Origin: Tenebrio molitor
Taxonomy: Eukaryota; Arthropoda; Insecta; Coleoptera; Tenebrionidae
Length of the DNA: 64,000 bases
Assembly: GCF_963966145.1 (NCBI RefSeq)
Contig: NC_091046.1
Coordinates: forward strand, 30,442,001-30,506,000
Direction: 5' to 3'
Shown here: positions 32,812 to 43,883 of the stretch, piece after piece
Layout of the letters: the number at the start of each line of letters is the position of its first letter
Numbering within the stretch: the first letter of the stretch is position 1
The notes under the pieces: model-generated
Databases searched by the model: none
Told to the model about the DNA's origin: nothing
The model's input: the letters and a program-made list of their open reading frames with translations, nothing else
Translations under genes and position numbers: made by a program

Positions 32812-33430
32812 TTGGAGGACGATAATTCCAATTGGGCGGAGGGAGTATGGAAGGAAAGAGACAATCGGCATTTACAAACATTGGAAGATGGAAGTTCCGA
32901 TTGGACGGACGTTGTACGGAAGAAACGAAATTACAAAAATTCCCAAACAGTAAGGGGCAAGACAAAATCGTTGAATCTTAGTGCGGCACCGAGAAAAATT
33001 TATATTTACCCTGGTAATTTCAAATTAAACACAGAGGAGAAGGCGATTTTAGAACATTTGCAAACTACTTTTCCCCAAAAGCAGTTCCAAGTTGAAAGGC
33101 CACCCAGGCGCGAAAATGCTAAAAGTGTGTCGCCTTTAAGGTGACAGCCGATTACGACCTACTTCAACAAATGAACAACGATAAGATATGTCCCGAAGGA
33201 GTATTAATTAAGCTTTTCATTTTTTTTTCGAAATAGAAACACGGACCAAATAAAAGGGCAATAAAAAATCTGAATGTGCATCACCGCTCAGGCAAGAATA
33301 TAAAATCCATTAAAGTATTTTATCAAAACCCTCGTGGACTCCGAACCAAATTGAATGACTGTTACTTGTCGTGTTTGAGTGAAAACTTTAATGTTCTGGT
33401 CGAAACATGGCTTCATAGCGGTATTTCTGA
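32812..33430 (+). pseudogene. non-LTR retrotransposon fragment (ORF1 piece and endonuclease start)
   Basis: A frame at 32812-33144 is charged, contains SSDWTDVVRKKRNYK and APRKIYIYPGNF, and looks like the N-terminal part of a LINE ORF1. At 33303-33420 a second frame reads IKVFYQNPRGLRTKLND and LVETWLHSGISDAS, the opening of an APE-type endonuclease (conserved N and E positions). Intervening ORF1 sequence is missing, and the copy breaks off where the BEL/Pao remnant begins on the opposite strand. Confidence 0.7.
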
Positions 33431-35532
33431 TGCTTCTGGCCCAAGGAACCATCTTTCGAAGTTGATTTCGTCATCAGTGTCGTACGTTCTGGTGGCATCA
33501 TCAGCAACGTTGAGTTTTGAGGGAACCCATCGTCAATCTTCAGTATTTGTCAACTCTTGAATTTCTCCAATGCGATGTAATTCGAACTGGCCCACTTTCT
33601 TTCCGTTGCTTCTAATCCAATGCAGTACAGTCGTTGAGTCAGTCCATAAGAAAGTCTGGTCAATTTTTATTTCGAGTTCTTGTTTAATCGAACGAGCTAA
33701 GCGGCTACCCATAACAGCGGCTTGAAGTTCTAATCGCGGTATTGAAATCGGTTTAGTAGGTGCGACTTTGGCTCTGGCTACGATGAGACAGCGGAAGCCT
33801 TCTTGCTTGCGTCGCAGGAGACATGTGGTTCTACTTTTCTCGATGAATCTGTAGAATAGCATCTTGGAATTCGAAAGGTGGTAATGTTTTGCAAATCGTC
33901 GATCCAAGTAAGCTATAATCGATGAAATTCTTGGTCAATTCTGTTGTCCCAGTCGATCCCCGATCTCCATATTTCTTGCAACAGAATACGCCCACGTATC
34001 GTGAACTTGGCGATCAAACCTAAAGGGTCGAAAATCGACATTACCAATTTAAGGACGTTCCTCTTCGTAGGTCTTTGATTTTTGTCGAAATTTATCATCT
34101 CTGATTTTAGGCGGAACTGGAAAGTGTCTGATATCGGATCCCACCAGAGGCCACTCTGCAATGCGGAAGCACTGTCGAGATTAAGTGTTTTGCTTTTTCT
34201 CTCCTCGGCACATAACTTTTCCATTAATTCTTTGGAGTTTGACACCCAATTGACCAATTCGAAGCCTCCCAATTGTTGCACCCGACGGACTTCTAAAATC
34301 GTTTTCATGGCTTCATTTATGATGTCTTTGCAATCGAGAATCGAGGTAGTCATCAACGTAATGTTTGTCGACAATAGCATTCAAAATTTCCTCTGATTTG
34401 GCTTGTTCTGTAGCATTGAGATTCTTGATATACTGTGCACACGTCGGTGAGCACGTCGCTCCAAATGTCATGACTTGCATTTCGTAGACGTCGCAGGGTC
34501 GATCAGAATTACCCTCCCGCCACAAGAACCGTTGGGTACATCGATTTTTTGGACGTATTCTCACTTGATGAAACATCTCTCTCACGTCACTACAAAATGC
34601 GATTTTTTGTTGTCGAAATTTCATCAGCACTGCTACCAGGAACTTCAGAAGATCAGGTCCAGCAAGTAGATTATCGTTCAAGCTCATGCCATGTGACTTA
34701 GAGGCGACGTCCAACACCAGACGTAATTTGTTGGGTTTGTTGATGTTTACTACACCAAAATGGGGAAGGTACCAACATCTGGGATTTTCGACAGCGGCTT
34801 CATTAGGAGAAAGCTTGCGTGCATAACCCTTGTTGACGTAGTCTTGAATTTTCTCGCAGTATTGTTGACGAAAATTTCTGTCTTGTACCATTCTTTTTTC
34901 AACACATTCCAGTCGTCGCATTGCAGTCATTTTGCTTTCTGGTAGAGTAATGTCATCACTACGCGCCACAAAAGACCAATTTCAAATCTGTCTCCGACAT
35001 GCCTAGCGGTTTTTTCATGGTTTCTTGAGCGCGAGCTTCGTCTTTATTTGCTTCGAACAGTTTAAATTTACACCGAAGGCTTCAGTATTGAATGATCGCT
35101 TCAGAATCTCATGCAAGTCGTCGTCAAGGTATTCATGGTGACATAGGTGGAAGGTGTAGGCTTTGATACCATTTTTTGCTGCACCGGACCATGTAATATC
35201 CAACCAAGATGAGTCTTCGTAGCTATGGGTGCGTCTTGAGGACCTTGATACACTTTTCTCGCCACAATCACGTGGATGTTGTCTTGACCAATCAAAATCA
35301 TGGGTTGTTCGTCGAATTCGCTGATGGGCAAGTCTCTCAGATGAAGGTGTCCCCAGTCAGATCTTGATACCTGTTGTCTGGGCAACGATAAATTTTCTAC
35401 GGTTCTCACGTTCTTTATCGTAAATTTTCTTGCTTCAGCAGCAACACCAGAAATTCTTAGGTCGATTTTAGTTGATCGCTTGTGTCGAGAGACAATGTCA
35501 TTAGTCCATTAGTCCAAGGAGGTTCTGACGTA

Positions 35533-35938
35533 CTATTGAGGACAAATTACTTTGGTCGTCAAAGTCAGTTGACTGACATAAAGTTGTAAAGCAAGCCTTA
35601 GGACGGTTAACCTTATTTTTTACTACTGTCAACCACTGTCACTGTCAAACTCATCATTGCAAAATGTTAAATACCGAAAAATGGACAACTGAAGGAGATA
35701 TTCCTAGGAGGAAAAATTGAAAAGGTTTCCACAAGGCAATTTGGCCCATGGACAATCCCCCAGAAACAAGGGAGATGATTCTAAATTTTTGAATGGTGGA
35801 AGGTGCCATATTTTTGTCAAGAGAAAAGTCAATAATTTGAAATTGTCATCACTATTGACTTGACGTTAATGCTTGGTTTACATTGATTTGTTTTGAAGTG
35901 ACAGAAGAATGACGACCAAAGTATTTTGTCCCCAATAG
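35533..35938. mobile_element. MITE, 406 bp, CTATTGAGGACAAA termini
   Basis: The inverted termini (CTATTGAGGACAAAT...; right end ...TTTTGTCCCCAATAG) are flanked by TA at 35531-35532 and 35939-35940. It is inserted in the BEL/Pao protease. The right TA is shared with the next MITE. Confidence 0.9.
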
Positions 35939-35940
35939 TA

Positions 35941-36304
35941 CTATTGGGAGCATGGAATTTCGGGCAGCAATTTATTTGTCATTTAAAAAACCCGTTGTAG
36001 TCTAAGCTTTATTGTCATAAATGTCCTAATAATTAATTTTGACTGAACTTCAAAATAAACTGTCACAATTATTTTACATTTTAGTTATTGATTTCCAAAG
36101 TTTAATCGAAGACTCTTTAGTTTTCGGAAAATCACATCAAAGCACTTGTAACTTTTCAGGATTGATGAATGCAATTTGTCAAAATGATATGGTCCTATAG
36201 TAGATAATAAAATGAGGTTATTAATACGTCAAGAACCTAAAGCCTATTTCACATCTTATATCAGTCAAATTTCAAGTCTGCCCGAAATTCCGTGCTCCCA
36301 ATAG
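35941..36304. mobile_element. MITE, 364 bp, CTATTGGGAGC termini
   Basis: Termini CTATTGGGAGCATGGAATTT and complement, TA at 35939-35940 and 36305-36306. A truncated relative lies at 43884-44185. Confidence 0.9.
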
Positions 36305-36676
36305 TACATTTAAGCTCGAGGTGATTGGCGACGGCCTTATCTATAAGACTTATGGTAGAAACTTCGTCGCATAAGACTACAGTCTCCATAACACCATCTT
36401 CTCCATATAGTCTTACTTTTATCTGTCTCAATAAGACCTGTTTTTTTTGTCCAACCACAAGAACATTTTCACTTTCCTTCTCGTCGTCATTTATTTGCGT
36501 CATTTGCAAAGGACCTGAAGATGTCGGCGAAGTGGGTGCCTCATTCTTCTTATGAAGTAATTCATCATCATCCCTACAACTGCATTTTTCGCCTCACCAC
36601 TGAGGCAGTTCTGTAGTTTTATCATCATCTCTTCGACGATGTAAATTGAGCAACGAACATTGATCACTCCTCTGGA

Positions 36677-37031
36677 TCAAAAATCCACCACCTGTTGAAT
36701 TATGTTGGCAGAAAAAAAGAAATCCCTAGAAAAGTTTATTTTTTTTTTTGGGTTGGCTCAACCTCCCGCCAAAATTTGACATTGAACTGTTGAGTTTATT
36801 TACGAAACACAAAATAATTATTATGTACAAAAAGGTTTTAGCTACCATGTCAATACTTTTTGAGTGAAATAATAAAATGAGAATGAAAAACACGATGAAC
36901 TACGACCAAAACGACTGTTTTCTTTCATAACCCCACTTTTTTCTGACACTTGCAGACACACTAAAAACAAAAGTTGGCGACGTTATCGGTTGTATTTTCG
37001 AGGTAGAATGCACTGTTGGTGGATTTTTGAT
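36677..37031. mobile_element. MITE-like element, TCAAAAATCCACC termini
   Basis: TCAAAAATCCACCACCTGTTG-type left end pairs with a CAC...GGTGGATTTTTGA right end. It is related in its outer bases to the elements at 60029 and 23061. The interior is non-coding. Confidence 0.65.
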
Positions 37032-37093
37032 TTTGAAATACGTCTCGTGACTCGTTTGTAATCGATTATTTTCTATGCTTTTGTGATATTATA

Positions 37094-37345
37094 CAGGGTG
37101 AGCAACAATAACTGTTTCAGTTGGCAATAAAAAAAATTACATAAAATTTTCAAGACTGTGAATTGTACCTATTTCGGTTTGTTTTATTGACATTATGGAC
37201 AGCCGGTATACATTTCAAATTTAAACGTCTTGGTTTTTGTAATCTTTTATTAATAAAATGGTTTTCTCGTTGGAACATGACATAAAAGTCACCAAAAATC
37301 ACCAGAATTTATTGCCAACTCAATCAGTACTTGTTGCTCACACGG
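37094..37345. mobile_element. MITE, 252 bp, CAGGGTGAGCAACAA termini
   Basis: Left CAGGGTGAGCAACAATAACT, right complement ending ...TTGTTGCTCACACGG; TA at 37092-37093 and 37346-37347. GAGCAACAA and GATCAACAA link it distantly to the family at 44454. It lies about 350 bp upstream of the SPATA17-like gene. Confidence 0.85.
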
Positions 37346-37691
37346 TATATGAGTATAAAAAATATTTTTTTCACAACTTTTTCGACAGTTTGGGATATTG
37401 AATTGTAATCTCTCCGATAGTTTAAAAAATCTTCCAACTTTGTTCCAAAAATGGTTTGAATATTTTCATCAGAACAAAAGTTAACAGGGGGTTGAAAAAT
37501 TAGCATGTAAAACCCTATGGCCAGTCTTAAAAAAAACTCACTGTATGTATTAAAATGTCTAGACATTCCATAGAATGCTAAATTTAGAATTTATAGATAT
37601 AATTTTTAGCGCAGTACAAAATATTGACAAATGAAAAGCAAACACATCAACGTCATTTTAGAAAATTGTCACAGCTTTATCTTTAGTAAAA

Positions 37692-38749
37692 ATGGCATCA
37701 GTATTTCATTTATGTTGTGACGCATTTAATATTAAACAGCGAATCGTGAAAAAATATTTGTAAGTACTTTTTGTGAAATTCAATTGATATAGATATTCAA
37801 AAGTGTAAAAGTAAGTATGTATAATGCAAAATTAAGCAATTTATTTGTTTCTTATTTAAATAGCTCTGTACTGATATTTTTATTCTATTCCTTTTCAACC
37901 ACACAATATAATAGCTGCTGCTCTTTAGGGACTATGCAGAAAGCGATAAAAAATTATATTTCTCAGCGGTGGCCATTCAGCGAACATGGCGAGGTTACGC
38001 TGTTCGCAAAATGATAAAAAACTGGCACAAGCAAGCAACCACCATTCAGAAATACGTACGAGGATGGTTAGTTCGACTTCACTTACCGGACCTTCTGAAG
38101 GCGCATTACTATGATTTAAGTGTTGCTTATTACAACGAACAAGCAACGAAAATTCAAGCAGCTTGGCGAGGTTACTGCGTACATTTAATTTAGTTTTGAT
38201 TTACCTTTTACTTAAATTTTTTAATGTAGACGCGAAAGATTTTCCTCTCTATCAAAGCTTTATTAGCAGAACGACAAGAAATTGAACAAGTGTCAAAAGA
38301 AATGCAAGAACAAATTAGAAAAGCTTTCGAAAAACTACGTGAGACAGAATGGAATCAAACACGTCAGAGTATCGAAAAAATTTTGATGATCCTATTTGAG
38401 AGACACCATCTGTTAAGAACAAGAATTCAAGAAGGAATTTTTTCCATACATGGATCATTGTATCTAGACGTAATTTGTGCATTTTATTACCCTGCTTACA
38501 GAAGATATTTTCAGCGAGTTGTCTTGCATAGAACGAATATTACAAAGTTTTCCATTCACACAATATATGAAAGAACTACATAAGTTGTTACATCGAGAAG
38601 ACCTTTCTGCGGAGCATCAAAAAGAAAAGAAGAGGTTATAAATTGCAAGCGGTAACTTTTTCATTTTATTAATACAAAGTTTCAGATTTGATTTAAATAC
38701 AAATGTAAAACCCAAACCGTACGAAAGAATGTTATTATCACAAGATTAA
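37692..38749 (+). CDS. SPATA17-like IQ-motif protein
   Basis: Five exons (37692-37759, 37929-38178, 38230-38459, 38515-38634, 38686-38749) join in phase to about 244 residues. Three IQ motifs are visible: VAIQRTWRGYAVRK, TTIQKYVRGWLVR and TKIQAAWRGYC; such motifs bind calmodulin. The motif HHLLRTRIQEGIFS corresponds to the conserved HYLLSTKQIPGIYNS region of vertebrate SPATA17, which, with the three-IQ layout, is the basis of the name. SPATA17 is linked to spermatogenesis and cilia/flagella in animals. Introns are 51-169 bp, typical of small insect genes. The last two junctions are inferred: unspliced frames stop early, and the final donor is GTTATA; without that splice the protein would end at 38641. 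Confidence 0.8.
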
Positions 38750-38860
38750 AATATGTAAATACTTAAACGAAAACACTTTCTACAATTGTCATTAAATTAT
38801 TTGTTAGATATGTACATACAAACATTTACAAAGAAAATACTGTTAAAAAGGTAACAATGA

Positions 38861-38866
38861 TTTATT
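38861..38866 (-). terminator. polyadenylation signal AATAAA
   Basis: AATAAA on the minus strand, about 60 bp after the TAA stop of the terminal exon. Confidence 0.6.
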
Positions 38867-39077
38867 GTGTAACTACACAATGGTTAAAAATTGCGGATAT
38901 GGTTTTCAGAATTTATATGGAGTTTATGGTACTTGATAATCTGAATAGCACGAAGTAACACCGCAATTTGAATCGAAGAGTTTTGAAGCTGCCTGAAATG
39001 CCACCATATCGATACCTCCTTGATGTGCCGTCATCATACCACCTTGGTTAAGAGACATATTTCCCAAAATTAATTCC
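38861..39077 (-). CDS. terminal exon of a minus-strand gene, possibly SIX4-like
   Basis: A CTGCTTACAG acceptor at 39078 opens a frame ELILGNMSLNQGGMMTAHQ ... DSNCGVTSCYSDYQVP ending in TAA at 38924-38926. A canonical AATAAA on the minus strand at 38861-38866 fits the 3' end. The composition (Met/Gly/Gln-rich, non-repetitive, no stops) looks like a real C-terminus. The nearest upstream coding exon on this strand is the SIX-type homeodomain exon at 47446-47696, so it could be the end of that gene, although phases do not match the best donor there and another exon would be needed. It converges tail-to-tail with the SPATA17-like gene about 110 bp away. Confidence 0.55.
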
Positions 39078-39109
39078 CTGTAAGCAGATGTTCTCTTACA
39101 ATACAACAT

Positions 39110-39680
39110 TTTTTAAGAAGCGTAAAATTACACATACAAGCAAATAACAACGATTACTCCTCTGGATCTCTATAATGACTATGTGATCAATTCGGTATTG
39201 CTTATTTAAATATTTTTAGATGCAATAAACACACATTTTCTATATTATACTTATTTTTTAAACATAGCTGCAGTTTTTTGTTATACAGGGTTGCGATTAT
39301 TTATGGTACCGGCTCCGTCCTGCTAAAATGGTTTAAGCTAGAACGCTAAAATTTTAAACAGATTTAGGACTCATTAAAAGCTACTTATCAATTATTTTTG
39401 AATTTTTTTTATCCATAAGTTTTCAAAATACAAAGTTAACTTGATTTTTTTTTAATGGGAACATGGATTAAAAGGGGCATCATTAAGAATCTTAGAAAAA
39501 AAAATAAAACTTAATTAAAATACATAAAATGAAAACACGGAAATCAAGCAGCATTTATTTGCAAATCCGTCAAAAATTAAAAGAAAACCAAACGTATGGC
39601 AGTAGACAATGTCGCAATTCGAATATTTCATTTCTCTGGTTGAGAATATAAAAATTTTGTAAATAATAGGAGTACTTACC
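39110..39680. other. intronic/intergenic AT-rich DNA
   Basis: No gene or repeat family recognised; A-rich runs only. Confidence 0.4.
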
Positions 39681-39681
39681 C

Positions 39682-39753
39682 AGTACCATACCATCTTAAT
39701 AGGAATCCAGTGCTTATTGGAGCATTGGATTCCTATTAAGATGGTATGGTACT
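39682..39753. repeat. perfect 28-bp inverted repeat (hairpin)
   Basis: AGTACCATACCATCTTAATA and eight further bases at 39682-39709 pair perfectly with 39726-39753 around a 16-nt loop. The right arm ends at the TA used by the next MITE. Confidence 0.9.
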
Positions 39754-40116
39754 ATTACGATCATAAAATTTTGGACATCAAACTTCTGTCACATTAAAAA
39801 AATTACTCTAAATCATGCTTTATTAAAACTGTCACATGAAAGATGAAATTGTTGTCAATTTGACACCGGTTTAAAATATAATTTTTTTAATATGCGAATA
39901 CATTTGGGTATTTGTTTTATATTTTTTATTAATTAAAACCTCGTTCTATTCCATTTGTCTGATTTTTACAACTTTTTGAATATTTTCTCGGTAAATCTGA
40001 CATTCACATTTTCAAAATTGACACAATCAAAATTGAGGTTATTAATACATAAGGGTCGTTTTAGAATGTATGACAGCACGATGACATTAGTGTCCAAAAT
40101 TTTTTGATCGCAATAG
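39752..40116. mobile_element. MITE, 365 bp, CTATTACGATC / GATCGCAATAG termini
   Basis: Imperfect inverted termini, TA at 39750-39751 and 40117-40118. It abuts the next MITE, sharing the right TA. Confidence 0.85.
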
Positions 40117-40118
40117 TA

Positions 40119-40476
40119 CTATGGCGGACAATAAATTTAGGCCGGCCTGTCATTGGCTTGACATCAAAATGTGAAGCTGGCATTATGTTCAACTAACCCC
40201 ATTTTCGATTTTTGTCATTCTTGTCATCATGACAGCGATAATCAAAATTAAAATTGGGAAAAGAAGCGTGCACCAGAGAGAAGTGCTACTACAAATCAGT
40301 TATGTTAGTGCGTCATGATCTGTAAGTTACGAAAAGGGCGGACGAAACACCAAACAGCTTGAAAACCTTCAGTTTGACAAACTGACACATCAGTCATAAT
40401 GACAATAAATGGTCGCTTGCATTGACTTTTTTGAAATGTCAGAAATTTGCCGGCCTAAATTTATTGTCCGCCATAG
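40119..40476. mobile_element. MITE, 358 bp, CTATGGCGGACAATAAATTT termini
   Basis: Near-perfect inverted termini of at least 24 bp, TA at 40117-40118 and 40477-40478. The truncated copy at 25699 is of the same family. Confidence 0.9.
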
Positions 40477-40494
40477 TACTAGGGTAAGTTTACT

Positions 40495-40612
40495 ACACTA
40501 CCGATATGATTATAGTATTTTAAATGTTTTTGTTACTGTTGACTTGCTTAAGTCAACAATAACAAAAACATTTAAAATATTTAGTCATATCGGTAGTGTA
40601 ATAAACCGACCT
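40495..40612. repeat. inverted duplication of a mariner segment
   Basis: About 58 bp on each side (arm start ACTACACTACCGATATGA) fold around CTTGCTTAAG. The right arm is part of the mariner coding remnant, so the left arm is an inverted copy of it. Confidence 0.8.
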
Positions 40613-41230
40613 AAATTAGAACGTCCAAGGAAGAAAATTCTTTCAATGTCTTATTAGATATCCTGGAGAACCCTAAAACCTCTGTGCTACAAGTGGCCAT
40701 AAATACTGAAATATTTAGAAGATCCGTTCAAAATATTTTAAAACGGGCAAAATACCACCCATACAAAATTCATCTAGTACTATGGCGGCCACAAAATGTT
40801 GGCCGTCACTTTCTTGACATTCAAGAAAAGTGTAAATAAACCTTTAGGAATCGTAACCCTACTTTCGATTCTTGTCATTTTGACAATCAATTTAAACTGT
40901 TTGAAGCTCAGATATTCCAAAAATCCGACATGAATGAACAAAATTAGAGCAATCGTACATAGATAACCTGAGGTAAACGTTCTGTGTAGTAGAAATGACA
41001 AAATAATTTTGTGTTTTGAAATTTACCACCCAAAAAATAACGTTCATAATCAAGACGGTAATCATGATGACAATAAAGTACGGATTACAATTATTTTTTT
41101 TTTTGAATTGACAGACAATGACGGCCAAAATTTTTTGGCCGGCATAGTACATGAATTCAATAAAGATGATTTTGATAGAAGATTAGAATTACGCATTGAA
41201 ACTGAAATAGCACAAACCTTAAAACCTTAA
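40555..41230 (+). pseudogene. mariner-like transposase fragment split by a MITE
   Basis: The frame includes HIGSVINRPKLERPRKK (HTH end), a shift, then LDILENPKTSVLQVA, SVQNILKRAKYHPYKIHL. After the MITE at 40780-41147 the frame resumes as HEFNKDDFDRRLELR; removal of the insert and one TA restores the frame exactly. The order matches Tc1/mariner-type transposases up to the beginning of the catalytic core, which is missing. Confidence 0.75.
40780..41147. mobile_element. MITE, 368 bp, CTATGGCGGCC / GGCCGGCATAG termini
   Basis: Inverted termini with inner GTTGGCCGTCA / GACGGCCAAA arms; TA at 40778-40779 and 41148-41149. It sits inside the mariner fragment. Confidence 0.88.
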
Positions 41231-41322
41231 AAAATTAGTGTATACCTAATTGAACAATAAAGTTTCAAATATCAATAGTTATTTTCATATGAGTAGCGCT
41301 GTCAGGTTACTTTTCAGGTATA

Positions 41323-41592
41323 GGTATTTTCATATTTGATGGCGGAAACAAAAGACTTAGAAATGTCACAAAATTGTATTGTCAGTGTCAAATTTCTCAT
41401 AAACGCCGTAAAGAGGAATGTTTAGGTAAATTTAAATTTTTGCTAAATAGATTGAAAACCATTGACAAAAATTAAAGAACGGATTACCACCTAAACATTC
41501 CTCTTTACGGTTTATGAAGAATTTAACACTGACAATACAATTTTGTGACATTTCTCAGTCTTTTGTTTCCGCCATCAAATATGAAAATATAC
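41323..41592. mobile_element. foldback MITE (family A), uninterrupted copy
   Basis: Arms of about 110 bp (GGCGGAAACAAAAGACT, AATGTCACAAAATTGTATTG, CCTCTTTACGG) fold back on one another. It serves as the reference for the interrupted copy at 18243-18840. Confidence 0.85.
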
Positions 41593-41768
41593 ATATGAGG
41601 CCGAAATTTGAAGCACGAGGCATCAGCCAAGTGATGCAAAACAGGCCGAATACCTGAAAAGTGCAGGAATATTGAAAAAACGTTTTTCGTGTTCGTTTTG
41701 GGCAAAGTCTTAAAAAAACATTAGTTAATTGTAAATTTTGTTATCTTTGACAGATGTCAAGTTAGGTA

Positions 41769-42232
41769 CGGTCGATGGACAAATAAAACTAGGACACTTA
41801 AAATTTAATCTATGTAAATCAGACCATTGAATTGTCAATATATTTGTCTGCGTCTATATAATATGGGGTGATCAAGAAGGACTGTTTAAGTTGGTAACAC
41901 TGGATCGTATTTTAAATCGTATAACAGGAGTAACTTCCGGTTGTTGGTGGCTTGTCGTTATTAATGATATACCTATATCAGATATTTGTCAAATAAACCA
42001 ACAAAACATATCCAGTTGCAGTGTTATAAATAACCGAATTAAAAAATGTTCTTAATTGTACTACCAACTTAAACAGTCCTTCTTGATCACCCGGTATGTC
42101 ATACCAAAGTTGTTTTTTTTTATTTATTTTTTTTTTTTATTTGTGATAAAGCCGTAATTAAACGATGCAAATTTGTAAATTTTGACTTACGTGATTGTCA
42201 TTTTTGTCCCAGTTTTATTTGTCCATCGACTG
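41769..42232. mobile_element. MITE E, split by MITE B
   Basis: Termini around GTCGATGGACAAATAAAACT and its complement; TA at 41767-41768 and 42233-42234. MITE B occupies 41864-42094. A second copy is at 57922-58318. Confidence 0.85.
41864..42094. mobile_element. MITE B, second copy, 231 bp
   Basis: GGGTGATCAAGAAGGACTGT left end with complementary right end; TA at 41862-41863 and 42095-42096. Same length as the copy in the Crypton remnant. Confidence 0.9.
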
Positions 42233-42236
42233 TACC

Positions 42237-42297
42237 TATATAACCGGGAAAGTTTATGTATTTAGTTATAAGTACGAGTATACCACTTTCCCGGTTA
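42237..42297. repeat. small palindrome (ATAACCGGGAAAGT arms)
   Basis: ATAACCGGGAAAGT and ACTTTCCCGGTTAT flank about 30 bp. It borders the repeat family that follows. Confidence 0.7.
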
Positions 42298-42299
42298 TG

Positions 42300-42710
42300 T
42301 CTTTCAGAAAACGAACATGAAATAGTAGTTTATTTGGCGAGTTTGTGTGTAAATTGGGTCTTTTTTGGCACGCGTGGAACGAGTTGAATACAACGTTTTT
42401 TTGTTCGACGAGCCCCTTAAAGGCTCCAAATCGCTTAAAACCTTTAAAATTAGCTTGACGTTTCGTTTTGACAAGTTGTGACATTTATCAAAATCCGTTC
42501 ACATAGGAGAAAATTCTCAAATTCTGACAGTGTCGAACAAAAATAATAGTTTATTTAATGAGTTCGTGTTTTAAAGGGCCACGAGTGTCAAAAAAGGCCC
42601 AATTTACACACGAACGAGTTGAATACAACGTTTTTTTGTTCGACGAGCTTGACGTTTCGTTTTGACAAGTTGTGACATTTATCAAAATCCGTTCACACTA
42701 ACTAATAGTT
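42300..42710. repeat. repeat family F with internal duplication
   Basis: A segment with GTTGAATACAACGTTTTTTT, GTTCGACGAG and GACATTTATCAAAATCCGTT occurs twice here (about 42380-42507 and 42606-42700). It is seen again, in inverse orientation, at 54985-55312. It has no coding domain; a small open frame (MSQLVKTKRQANFKG...) is common to the copies and probably incidental. Confidence 0.7.
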
Positions 42711-42843
42711 ATTTGGATCACAAGTCCAGAAAATGTTTTGCAAGTGCTCGTGTTGCTTCGCCTCGGCTAAACCGCCTCGGCTACGCAATATCACTCACAC
42801 TCGCAACATGTCAGTTTCTGGACTTGTGATCCAAATAACTATT
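42711..42843. repeat. foldback element, ATTTGGATCACAAGTCCAGAA arms
   Basis: About 25-bp arms (ATTTGGATCACAAGTCCAG and its complement) enclose two CGCCTCGGCTA-type GC-rich units. Confidence 0.75.
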
Positions 42844-43146
42844 TCCTCATGTAAAGATGCCTTTTTGAAATTTGAGCGTCATATTTTTTATATAGGTCAA
42901 GTAAGTTTAACAACATAAAATGTCGCTGATATTTTAGAGCACCATAATATTGTCTGTTTTATCCTACACGGTGCTCTTCGTGATGTTACAATACTGGGCT
43001 ACCCTCCGGATCCACCACTCTTCTTGTAATTTGGAAAGAATGAGCACTTCGCGTTTTTGGTTAGATTAGGCATTTTGTTTGAAGTACATTTCACACTGTA
43101 GAAAATTAGGTGTACTATATAATTTTGAAATTAACTGTATACTATA

Positions 43147-43730
43147 CAGGGTGTTTTCGAAGTTAAGGCGTTCCTTTTAAGATGTGATAGTATGAGCTGT
43201 TCTAAAGAGTATTAGCCAAAATCGCCTTACTAAAATGTGTACGGCAATGAAGATACAATAAGTTAATTTTTTTGAAATTTTTGAAATCGGTCCTGCTCAA
43301 ATTTGCGCTGATTTGTTAGAAATTAGAATTGACAAAAAAAATCAAATGAGCATGGACGTTAATCAAAAATACTGTCATAGTTGTCATCTAATTAGTCGGA
43401 ATGGCTTAATCATTACGAAAATAATGAGCTCACAGATATGTTGCTAATGTATGGGCAATGTTATCACGTTATCAGAATGCAGCTGCGACGTCCAGAGAAT
43501 ACGCAGAGCGATTTCCAGAAAGACACCATCCTGGACCACGTCAGTTATTAATCTAGTACAGCGGAGAAATAGACTGGACCGGACTCAAAATTTTAGAAAA
43601 CAATAAAAATATACAATCAATTATCTCCATTAATACAAACATTTTACTAAGAAGATTTAGGCTAAAATTCTTAGGAATAATGTATAGTACCTCGTGTTAA
43701 AAGGAACGCCTCAACTTCGAAAACACCCTG
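43147..43730. mobile_element. deleted mariner-like element with 34-bp TIRs
   Basis: CAGGGTGTTTTCGAAGTTAA at the left pairs with the right end up to 43730 over about 34 bp. A TA precedes the left end; the right side reads CA. The interior retains a transposase N-terminus at about 43425-43555 (LLMYGQCY, YAERFPERHHPGPRQL in shifted frames), the DUF4817 motif. The catalytic core is deleted. Confidence 0.8.
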
Positions 43731-43883
43731 CATACACTACCATCGACTAATTTCACATCAATGTTTTTAACAATTTATCTATTTAAAGAGCGTCTTCATT
43801 CAACATTAACATGGAGATAAGTAAACAACCTAAACTAAGTAAATAAGAATTATCTGATAATCATATTATCAGAGTACAGTGTG

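Larger units (their letters stand above)
33423..36550 (-). pseudogene. BEL/Pao retrotransposon pol remnant
   Basis: Reading leftwards: a protease piece (VLLRQIKVRLYG, CDEVSTISLID, with DEVS where an active protease would have DSG or DTG-like residues), a second protease segment after two MITEs (KIDLRISGVAAEA, HLGWILHGPV), the reverse transcriptase (LRLVLDVASKSHG, FCSDVREMFHQVRI, FGATCSPTCAQY, YVDDYLDS) and RNase H (ISIPRLELQAAVMGSRLA, FLWTDSTTVLHWIRS). Frameshifts occur near 34340, 33910 and elsewhere, and an in-frame TGA replaces an expected Trp near 33536. MITEs occupy 35533-36304. No LTR, gag or integrase core remains. The order and motifs are diagnostic of BEL/Pao. Confidence 0.88.

Noticed and set aside
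42266..42484. Small frame repeated at 55064-55336
   Set aside because: Common to copies of repeat family F, so its conservation reflects repeat identity, not selection on a protein.
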